Origin: Nemopilema nomurai
Taxonomy: Eukaryota > Cnidaria > Scyphozoa > Rhizostomeae > Rhizostomatidae
Reading direction: 5' to 3'
DNA length: 64,000 nt
Assembly: GCA_003864495.1 (NCBI GenBank)
Contig: ML133454.1
Span: 3,383,442 to 3,447,441 of the forward strand
Shown here: piece after piece, positions 13,901-23,610 of the stretch
How positions within the stretch are numbered: the stretch's first letter is position 1
How the letters are laid out: each line of letters begins with the position of its first letter
Position numbers and translations under genes: made by a program
The notes under the pieces: generated by a model
Databases searched by the model: none
What the model saw: only the letters and a program-made list of their open reading frames with translations
Told to the model about the DNA's origin: nothing

Positions 13901-15651
13901 CTATGACAGCTTTATTAGCAACAGTCATCTCAACAATAGTCTCTTCCGTGTGTTATTATAAACTGCTGTACTCGTCAGCTGTTTTTGCATAAGAAGTGGT
14001 CCTCCTCTGGCGAGTACCACCTTATAGCCACTGCCTATCCTTCAAAAACCTCTAAACTTTGTCTCTATATTTCACTTATGAATTTTCAATACACGTTCAG
14101 GTTGGATCTTTCTTTGGTGCTGCAGTCTGCGCTGTTGATTTGACGAATGATGGGTAATTATTTTGATCCTTTTTACCTTCAGATTTGTGCCGTTTATCCA
14201 AGGTTGTAGAAGAATTGTGCTAATAAGAACATTAAACATGGAGTTAAGTTGGGTAATCGAGTAGTGTTTTGATAAGAATCTTGTCTCTCTTTAGGGTCTC
14301 TGACTTGGTTGTTGGAGCTCCCTTCCATTCAATCACCTCGGAAGAAGGAAAAGTATACGTCTATACCACGAGTTCCGAGGTAACATTTAAGATACATAAA
14401 GACACACCTCTCTCTGCATCACAACTGTAGCTTTTCCGTAGCACTGATTTTTGCATGAGAATTGCACTAGGCTGCAGTCCTGATTAGATAGCTGCTTGTA
14501 TAAATTCTATTTTGCTTTCTGGCTACCTTAGGTGTGTTTGATGAATCTTGCAGATTTTATGAAAAATTCGTTTTCAATGTATGCAACGTAAGCCTTTTTT
14601 CGTTAATTGATAGAGTGGTGTAACGTTAAAAGGAAGCATGCTTGGTGATAGAACCGTCGGAGCACGATTCGGTTCATCCATCGCATCTGCCGGAGACCTG
14701 AATAATGACAAATATAACGGTTTGTTGGCACTGAAATATAATGACAAAATTCTTGTTATCTTCGTTGCCAAGTCACGAAACTCATAAATGTCTTTCATGA
14801 ATTCGTAATGATTAATTCTATCTATTGAACAATACACGGTGTTTTTTTTGCAAATCATTTCAGTTATTCATGTTTAAAAATCTGTTTACAGATATTGTTG
14901 TTGGTGCACCTTACGGAGGCCCTGATGGAAAAGGTGCTATTTATATATATCATGGATCAGCTAATGGAATAGGAAATGGCTATGAACCAGTACAGGTAAA
15001 AGCTTAAATCGATTGTATCAACGGTTTTAAGACATCATGACTTTCACTCTCGCGCAATTCTTGTACTCAAGAGATGTCTTGTTATCGCTTACTATCACTT
15101 TACTTGTAATGCATTTGAAAATATTTTTTCACAAAAATTCATGCATTTTTCCTAGAAAATTTATGCATCGACACTGGGTGGGATGTTGGGGACATTCGGC
15201 TACTCACTTGCAGGGGGTATGGACGTCGATGGAAACGGTTTCCCAGGTGTGTCTCTGATTATGTGTCTCTGATTATGTGTCTGTTGCTGTTTTTGTGCAG
15301 TTTTGCTGTTGTGAAGGAGCGAGGGGCACTGGAAGTTGAAATTTAGACGTATTCAACTTGACAGCACGATTATATTGTGACTAGGACGAAATCTCAATTG
15401 AGCTTTGTTTCTTTGGTTTGGCTCTGTTTTGGACTTCCATTTCCCTGAACTGTGAGCTCAAACATTAGTACAAACATAGTGATATGAATTATTGAAGGTT
15501 GCATGTAAGGGCTCATGCTACAAGTCCGGGGTGCATGCTACATTTGTTAGACTCCTATAAGTTTTGTTACGTTAAGGGATTTTTTTACACTCTCTTATCT
15601 TTCAGATCTAGCAGTCGGCAGCTTTGGTGCAGATAAAGTTCATATATTTAA
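7911..15651 (+). other. Integrin beta-propeller exons with three Ca2+-loop repeats
   Basis: Fifteen exons encode the ligand-binding propeller. FG-GAP landmarks are visible in order: LVGAP (8709 exon), VIACAPR across 9126/10222, the conserved cysteine cluster CGVVDG...WNPCKG (10222 exon), GYCEAGFSLAV (11191 exon), IVGGAPNG (13194 exon), LVVGAP (14295 exon), DIVVGAPYGG (14892 exon) and DLAVGSFG (15606 exon). Acidic calcium loops are DLTNDGVSD across 14153/14295, DLNNDKYND across 14719/14892 and DVDGNGFPD across 15246/15606. No I domain is inserted between blades 2 and 3, so ligand binding would be of the I-domain-less type, such as the RGD- or laminin-binding classes. The ligand cannot be told from sequence. 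Confidence 0.88.
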
Positions 15652-18600
15652 GTGAGTGGTACCGCTTTTTGTTTTCTTTCTTAAACGAAAGTACTTTTTA
15701 ATGTATATTGGCAGTTTTCTGTTTTACTCAAACCATGATATTAGCAATTACAAATGTGACTTCACTGGAAAAAACATTCTTTAAGTTTGCACATGCATAT
15801 TCCTACAAACTCAAATTAAATTTTGAGCCCTCATTTAGACGGGGATTTGAACTGGCCATCCCCTTTGCCGCTGTCCCCATTTCGTACACAGTACAACGTT
15901 TTATAGTTAACAATTAGTGAACAGTCGTAGATCGATGGAACGATCAAACACGCTAAATCTTTCGTAGATCGAAGCCAGTTTTGAAAACAGCAGCTACGTT
16001 GACAACAAGTGAAACCAAGATATCATTGTCAAGCAATGCTACAGCTGTATGCAAGACGGATGGAGGAATAACTTACAGTGGTATTCTTTCTTAACTTGAT
16101 GCCGTTTGAGTCCTTGATGAAAGTTCAATATGCAATACGTTAGATGAACGTCAACTTGATCCCATTTACTTTGTTATAAAGAACCAGGTAAATCGTGTTT
16201 GGAACGCGAGGAGTTCAGAAGTTTAGAGAAGTTTTGAGTATTTTATACATCTCAGCTCTTTCTCATAGCTGCATGCTTTGCAATCGCCGTTTCAACGTTA
16301 TCCCACTAAGCCTAGTTATACATTGCTTTGTGTATGAAATACATCTCAGTCTTGCATACTTATTTGCAGCCTTGATATGACCTTCTGTATGACTGTTTCT
16401 GGAAAGGGGATTCCCAATGAAATTGGTAGGTTCTCTGTGAAAATTTCTGCTTTCATATAAAATTTGTATTTTCATAAATTTCTGCCTCGGTAGTTTATTT
16501 TTATTCTCTAGCCTTGTTTACATTTTTGTTATTCTTCACCCTCCTTCATTTTCTCTCTATGGCAAGGAAAAACGAAAAGATCATTTTCACAATCTTTGTT
16601 GTTTCTACTTTCTTATGTCTTCCCTTGATGCGGACAGTGCTACCTCTCCAATTATCTAAACTTCTTGCTTTAATTTTTATCGTTTCCTGTTTTGTCTTTT
16701 ACATTTATACTGATTGGTGCTCTGTTTCTGTGTTTTTGTAGACCTTGACGTAAAATTTGAGTTCGACAAGGACCAGCTGGCTGGCAAAGAGCAGTGATTT
16801 ATAATGGTGCCACGAAGCAAGCAAGCAAGCAGATTGTCATTAGGTATACTGCCAACGTGCAAAAGTGCACCACTGAAAAAGTGCATATTCAGGTAATTAG
16901 TTTGTCGATTCGCCGTTCTGCTAGTTTTCACGAAGTGATGGGTCAATGCTTTGATTAACCTCTCACTATTTAAATTCTGAATAGCATTTCAGAAAGTAAT
17001 TTATAGTTGCAAGTAGATGATAAAGGGTTTTTCACCACATCAATTAGTGATTTTTTGCTGGACTCTTGTGAGTTGGCTCTTATGTGTAGTAATATGAATC
17101 GCCCCTGTAGTTTAGCTTGTCTTTAACTACCCTGTTAGACACTCACCAGTGAACGTTGCATTTTAGTCCAATGTGAACAACTTTCTGAGACCAATAGTCA
17201 TTGCTGCCTCGTATGGGTACAAAGAACCAGCTGGTGGTTGTGGTGCCTCGATTTGTCCTGCTGCTGACATGTATGAGGCGAAAGTGCTTTCGACTCAGGT
17301 AATGATGCTGTGTACGAATTTTTCTGTGCGATCTGACCCATACTGTCAAATAGTATATTGAAGTCGAGAACAAATATGGTATTTTGGGAAAGGAGAATCT
17401 ATAATGACATCGAACGGCCTCAGTAGTAATGAAACGTTCCCTGTCTTGTTCTTTGTTTCAGGTCTTCTTATACCTGCTTTAATAAGTTCATTAACTTTTT
17501 TTAATTATCTGGGAAACGCTCTGACCCAGCGTGCCGTTGACTGAATCTTGTTTCCAGTTTTTGTACAAATAGCATGCAGCAAATGATAATATGTTTTAAT
17601 CAACTTTGTGGCCTTTTCTTCAAGGTAACTTACGTGAGGGATTGCGGTAGTGACGATGTTTGTAATGCTGACTTGGTTGTTACAGGCCAGCCCAAATTTT
17701 CAGGGTAAGTCATGCATTTTTCTTTTCTCTGCCTCAGTTATCAAGTTTCAAATTTTATGTTTTGTTATCTTAGAAACCAGTTGGGAAAAATGCATTTAGT
17801 TAAGAATATTTTGTTAGAATTGTTATGCAGCAGTCTACTCTGTCAGCTCATAGCACTCTTTAAAAGTCACATCCAATTTTTTGTTAACACAAGACCAATA
17901 GAGGCTTTTTTGCCTAACCCGTTGTGAGATTCTCTTGATTGAAAGTGAGGTTTTGTTTACAGAACCCAAACAAGTTTGGTCTTTGGACAGGAGACAACGT
18001 TCAGCCTGCAGTTTGAAGTTACAAATAAAGGAGAGAATGCCTTCTTGGCGAAAATGAAAGTCATTTTTCCTGATGACTTGACAGCTGCTGGTGTCGAATT
18101 TGTCAATGTTTGTAATCTTGCACTTGTTGTTATGTTTCATTACCTGATTTAATTTGGTTTTTTATCTTCTCGCATTTATTGCTTCAATGAGTGCTCTGTT
18201 GAAAAGGGTCCTAATTTCATGGCAAAATCCCATATGCTGAGAATGATTTTTATACTTCACAACTATCTACGATGTTAACTACATAATAACTTTGAATGTC
18301 CCTATTTTGGGAAAGCTTTTTGCCCAATGATTTTATAACTAATTGGGAATTAGTCGCAGGTGTAATTTCGTAGGCTTCACAAGGAAATATTTTATTGATT
18401 TAAAATGAAATCTTGCTTAATCAGTAGTAGACACTTTTTGAAGCTCAAGTCTCGAATCCATCTATAGGTTGCCAAGTTGTCCGATGTTACCCAATTGTAT
18501 TTCTTTTAGGAGCAAAATCCTTTGTGGGAACGTCAGGCTTCTAAGGATGGCAAAGTAGCATTGATTTCAATCTTGACAGCCCCTTTTCCAACAAAAAGAA

Positions 18601-21600
18601 GGTAAAAGATCTTGATGAGTTACATTTTTTATTCAGCTCAAAATGTAGCTCTCTTTTTTAAGCATTTTTGGTAAGAAAGCTGAAAACAGGCAAATGGAGA
18701 AGCTTGCATTTTGAGGGTGGATGTCAACCCCTCCTAGTATAACTGCCTTCAGTATGGAGAAACTGCTTCCCAAAGGGTAACTGATTGCAAAAACGTTAGC
18801 TGCTTTGTAAAACGGGTGGCCACTTTAAAAAAGGATGACTTCTTTGTAAAAGGGTAAGTGTTCGTCCAAGTGTACCTTTTTAAGTCACTTTTTATTTCGC
18901 TTCATTTCAGATTCAGATCTTGATAAGGTTTACCATCCAGAAAGAAAGACCAAGTGGAAAGACCCTCGAGTTTCGAGCTGAAGCAAGCAGGTCCTTTTCT
19001 TATTTCTTTCTTTCCTTTTCTTTTTTCTTTTTTTTCCTTACTTTCTTTTTTCTTTCCTTTCTTTTATTTCCTTCTTTCTTTTCTTTCTTTCTTTCTTTCT
19101 TGCTATCTTCCTTTTTTTCTTTTCTCTCTTTATGTCTTTCTTTCTTTCTTTCAGTCTGTCTTATTTCTTTCTTTCTGTCTGTCTTTTTTCTTCCTTTCTA
19201 TCTTTCTTTTTCTTATTTTCTTTCTTATTTTCTTTCTATTTTTCTTTCTTGCTTTTCTCTCTTTTATTTCCTTTCTTTCTGTATTTCTTTTTTCTTTCTT
19301 CCTTTCTTTCTTTCTGTCAGTCTTTCTTTCTTTCTTTCTTTTTTCTTTCTATTTTTCTTTCTTGCTTTTCTCTCTTTTTATTTTCTTTCTTTCTATTTTC
19401 TTTCTTTCTTTCTTTCTTTCTTTCTTTTGAAGATAATTTGGTGACAGTTAGATCATCTTCTTATTACTTTTATTATGAATATTGATTCCACGTCTCCGAA
19501 GTTCACAATCAGTTAACCGCATTTAAGGTTGTGTAAATTTATTTGCACTCAGTTCTGTTAAGTGAATATGGTGAAGCTCATCCCTTGGTTTTGGTGAGTG
19601 AATCAAATGAATATCGTCTCTTGACGCAAATTGATAATTTCCCGTTGCCTTTTCAGTGTTAGCAACGAATTGGTTCCAAGTGATAACATTGCCATAGTCA
19701 AAGTTAACACAGGCTTGTTGGCTGATCTGACCATCTCTGGGTTCGTATATGTCCGTGTGCCTTATTTTAGTTGCGCATGATTTCTACGTTGATTGCATCG
19801 TTGTTCCTCTCTCTCTGTGCGTAGTTAAAGACAAGCACAGTGGCTGCATTTGTTCCGATGCACAAGCTCACAATCACAGTTTTCCTAAATACAAATTGGC
19901 AACTACGTTGTTCCGATATACGACATCTACCCTCTCCTCCACGACTCCCAAAACGTAGGTGTCCTGTTGCTGTGTACGAAGAATGCCGGTACTCTTGAGT
20001 CTTTGTAGGTAGTTTCACAGCATCCGCTACGCCCATTGGACACAGGGCGTTTCAAATGCTATTCTACGCATACGCCTTATCAGTAGAAGCTGTTCTAGTT
20101 AACGTTTCTAGAAGCTTCTCCCCGTGCGTAGAATCATAAACTTCAAGTCAAACACAATTTCGCTTATAGATTGCACAGAACAATACCACCTGTATTTGAC
20201 CAATTAAAGCTTTAATTGCCACAATATCCGTATCTTCTTATAAAGGATTGATTGTTTTTGCAAAAAGCCGTGTCAACTTCCCTCTCTGGCAATGATACAA
20301 TGCTTCTTTGCATCGTTGACCTAGTAATGACGTTGAGTCAACATCATTTCGTGGCCGCAAGCAATAGAAATCGGTACCGTAATTACAGGAAAATGAGCAT
20401 GCCTTGCATAGCAAAGAAGTTACGGAAGAGCGTCTCTATATATATATACTCAACAGTGGCGTAGCGTCAGGGGAAGCTGGTAATGCGCCGCATGCCCTGC
20501 AAAATCTGACCAAAAATCGCCTTTTTGAAAAGAAAACAGTTTTTATTGCTTAAACATTTGCTTTGACGATTAATTGAAATTTGCACTGTCGCACCCTTGA
20601 TCCACCCATCGGAGTTCAATGGATCCATCTTAGCTTTTACCTTGAAAGGAATTTACAAATCTTCGTATCCCTGTTTCTAAAGATCCCTTTGTTTTGGACT
20701 GACTTTGGCTAGCAACTGCTCATTTCCTGGAATGCGGAATTCTCATCGCATTCCCTGATATAAAACTTTTCCCTCTTTAAATGTAAAATTTTGCAAAAAA
20801 GTAGGATAGAATGTTGTATCACCGAATAATCTATCATGCTAACGAGAGATTGCTCCAATTATTTACTCACAGCGTTGAGGACAGAGCTTTGAAAGGGAAG
20901 CAACTGACCTCAGCTTGCTTCGTGTTCTCTTGATCAGCATCTGATCACGTGACTTGGCTTGCTGTTCAACAAAGAGCCAGGGCATGCGGTTGCCGATCCG
21001 CATGCCCTAGTTGAATTGAATCTCAGAATAAGTCTTCGACATATGGATTCGAACAAGTAGACGATATGGATTATAGGTTTATAGAGATAGAGGAGTATAA
21101 GATGATTGCACAAATGTTTTTCATTTTAGCTTGAGTGCCAAGTGAGGGTACTCAATTAGTGAGGGTACCCAAATAGGGAGGGTACGCAAATAGGGGTGGT
21201 TCGGGGGTCTGCCCTTTTAGAATACCATTTTCGCCTGCATGTTGTTTATAAATATTATCATAGCCACGAATAAATTGTTATAGAAGATCTTGGATTGTTT
21301 ATCAGCTCAGAGATTGTATCCTAATTCATTTGAACATTGTCATGTCATGTTGTTGTCAAAAATTGTCATGTTTTAACTATATAATCTTCATTTTAAACTG
21401 TGTTGTAGATGTTCTGTTTGGGTATGATAAGAATGTAAAGAGAGCGCTATTTTAACAATCAGGTTGTTTTAAAAAGCTATAGCTTCCGGGGGCTTCACCC
21501 CCTGCTCGCCCATAGGGGCGTTGTCCCTTGGCCCACACCGCTCCCGCATACCCACTTCTGCAACTCACGCTGCGCCACTGATACTCAATCTGCAGACAGT

Positions 21601-22715
21601 ACTGTTTCGCCCTTTGTGGGCTCGTCAGTGCAGCACAGAGCTCGCATGCATGTAGTAAACAGAGTTTAAAATATAGGTATATATTGGTATATAGATATAT
21701 ATTGGTATAGATATATATATTGGTATAGATATATATATCGGTACATATAAACATATTGGTATATATACTACATATCAGTATATATACCAATTTCTACATA
21801 TACCAATATCTATATCTATAGCAATACCTCTATATTTACATACATGCTCAATCTGCAGACAGTACTGTTTCGCCCTTTGTGGGCTCGTCAGTGCAGCACA
21901 GAGCTTGTCTGAGATATATCCCGGGCCATACTGTGATACCAACAAGGCAGTTTAACGCGTCGATTGTGGACGCTGCCAAAGTGCTCAAACTGCGCATGCC
22001 TAATGCTAAAAGCAGGTCCCAACAGAAGTGAGCTTTGCACAATGCTAAAAGCAGGTCCCCACAGAAGTGAGCTTTGCATAATGCTAAAAGCAGGTCCCAA
22101 CAGAATCTCAGACATAGAGTGCACAACCAAACTATCGTAAGGGAGCGTAATACTCAATCTGCAGACAGTACTGTTTCGCCCATAGATATAAGCGTTCCCC
22201 TCGACCCACTACATAGTGTACTCAATTTTTCGTACACAAAACCACGAGTTTGCTACCTAAAAGAGACTAAATGTTCAACGAATCAACTTGTACATGGTAC
22301 CGATAGTTGGCTTCTTCAAATAGTTTCCGTAACGATAAACTTCTTTCTGGAAGCTTAATCAAATATCAGCAGGTTGCGTTCAATATCTCCAATTTCGGTG
22401 TGTCTTCAAATGTTTGTTTTGAAAGCAGAAATAAGCGTGGCACGTACTTGTCGAGATAAAAAAAGTAGAGATATGACGTGATAATCCAATGATATCGATT
22501 TTAATTTGATTTTTAAGTTCCCACCCGCTTTAAACTTAGAATGTCCTAAAATATTTTCTTTGAAGTTTCTTTGTTTTATTTGATTTTTTTAAACTGTGTT
22601 TATCAACAGAACTGCCAGTCCAAACCGGTTCTTCTACGACAAAAGCCCCATCGCTGCAACATCTGACTTGAAGAACGATACACAAGTCGGGCCAGAGGTG
22701 ACCTATACCTTTCTG
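7911..22715 (+). CDS. Integrin alpha chain, I-domain-less, 3' incomplete (25 exons)
   Basis: This is an adhesion receptor subunit, about 780 residues visible of roughly 1000-1100 expected. The ATG at 7911 has a strong context (A at -3, G at +4) and a hydrophobic signal sequence followed by FNVDL and GGEYFGFSVA, the classic mature integrin alpha start. Exons: 7911-8071, 8709-8830, 9047-9126, 10222-10342, 11191-11295, 11819-11914, 12639-12682 (or to 12686), 13194-13237, 13554-13616, 14101-14153, 14295-14379, 14614-14719, 14892-14995, 15156-15246, 15606-15651, 15968-16080, 16370-16425, 16742-16892, 17167-17298, 17625-17704, 17963-18107, 18510-18601, 18928-18990, 19657-19740, 22610-22715. Most junctions are in phase. 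Three places are not: the joins 12682/13194 and 16080/16370, and a frame break inside 16742-16892. The start of the 18928 exon is uncertain. Membrane and cytoplasmic exons were not found, so it may be a truncated copy or pseudogene. Confidence 0.88.
12118..12245. repeat. GGATCC-rich intronic repeat
   Basis: A short intronic stretch has several variants of AGGATCCTA and AAGATCTTGCAGGATC, some in inverted order, so it could fold on itself. It resembles the core of a small interspersed repeat. No second copy is visible in the window, so this rests on internal repetition only. Confidence 0.35.
18991..19432 (+). repeat. Polypyrimidine (CTTT)n tract in integrin intron
   Basis: About 440 bases of almost pure C/T on the plus strand are built from CTTT and CTTTT steps, starting within a few bases of the exon end at 18990. 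The exon donor itself reads GTCCTT and merges into the tract. Long Phe/Ser/Leu open frames here are products of the repeat. Such purine-pyrimidine mirror tracts can form triplex DNA, which is known of this sequence class and not shown here. Confidence 0.9.
20454..21580 (+). mobile_element. hAT-type non-autonomous DNA transposon with 8-bp TSD
   Basis: The element starts CAGTGGCGTAGCGT and ends with the inverted counterpart (reverse complement CAGTGGCGCAGCGT). It is flanked on both sides by the identical octamer ATACTCAA, at 20446-20453 and 21581-21588. CAGTGGCG-type ends with 8-bp target duplications are diagnostic of the hAT superfamily. The 1127-bp interior has no recognisable transposase, so it depends on an enzyme encoded elsewhere. 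It lies in the 2.9-kb intron between integrin exons 19657-19740 and 22610-22715, whose phases still match. Confidence 0.85.
21581..22185 (+). repeat. Three direct copies of a ~55-bp unit plus TA-rich tract
   Basis: The sequence CTCAATCTGCAGACAGTACT followed by GTTTCGCCC occurs at about 21584, 21846 and 22152. The first two copies continue identically through GTGGGCTCGTCAGTGCAGCA to CACAGAGCT. The third diverges after GTTTCGCCC. Between copies 1 and 2 lies a TA-rich stretch (about 21661-21840) with repeated TATTGGTATAGATATA that turns into its reverse complement and could form a cruciform. The hAT element has inserted beside copy 1, so its target duplication is also part of this unit. Confidence 0.75.
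22002..22107 (+). repeat. 39-bp direct repeat, 2.7 copies
   Basis: A unit beginning AATGCTAAAAGCAGGTCCC and continuing ACAGAAGTGAGCTTTGCA starts at 22002, 22041 and 22080. The spacing is exactly 39 bp and the third copy is partial. Its function is unknown. It lies inside the same integrin intron. Confidence 0.85.
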
Positions 22716-23610
22716 GTGAGCCTAACTTTAATATTCAGTTCATATTGATCATTTTAAAGTCTTTTAGAGTCTTTTTCGCTAAGGTAAGTTAGGGGTCATT
22801 TCCCCTGGTCTTCAAATGAGCAAGGATTTTTTGATGTGCGACGGGTGCTTTTCTAATAAAAATGATTAAAGCAGCATCTTTGCATTGCTCTCGATGGTAA
22901 TCTCTTTTGCATGGGCGAGAGTTCTAATGCAGTGATGTTTATAATGAAATTATAGTCAGGGCGCTACGGGGTCAAAATTAGGTGTACACTGGAATTTTTG
23001 CGGGCAATTTAATTTTTGGTTTAAAACATACCATATACCTTGCACATGATAATTTTACCGGTTGGACACCACCAAACTGCTTCAGTGGGTCATCCAATCA
23101 AAGTTTTGTCAACGCTTTTTAGGCCTATTTTCTTCCGAGGGCGCCATTTTTGTTTTATATGTCAGACTTCTCGAGCAGGTTCTGACAAGTCTTATAGGCG
23201 CTCTTATTTCCAAGAAAACGCTATTTAGTGATTTTCTGATATAAATGCAGAAAAGTTGCCTTCAAGGAAATTTTGGGATTGAACCTGTTGAAAGGTGAGG
23301 GGGCTAGTGCACACGAGTTCTCGAGAGATATGACATGTATCAATGTAGCCTTTTGCAAAACCCGCAAGTCTTCAATTTGCCCCCCCCCCCCCCCCACCTT
23401 CCGTTCCACCAGAGCATCTGGTACATACGAGCAAAATATTTTTGAAAAAACATAAACTTCATTATGATATGCCAAAGATATTTAGGGTTTGTTAAATTGT
23501 GTTAAATGCACCAAAAGAATTTATTGCAAATTTTCGTATTAAAAATAGGGAAACATAATTTCCTACTCCAAGTTTCATAAAACCCTTTTTTTCAAATTCT
23601 GGTATAACCT
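22716..23610. other. Intron-like tail of integrin block, no exon found
   Basis: The last recognisable integrin exon ends at 22715 with a good GTGAGC donor. The 895 bases up to the second satellite array were scanned for the rest of the calf-2 domain, a transmembrane helix and the GFFKR-type cytoplasmic motif. None was seen. A run of 15 or more C at about 23380 and several T runs are the only distinctive features. Confidence 0.6.

Noticed and set aside
18920..19485. Phe/Ser/Leu-rich membrane-like proteins
   Set aside because: Three overlapping frames all translate a (CTTT)n tract. Only the first bases are real integrin exon.
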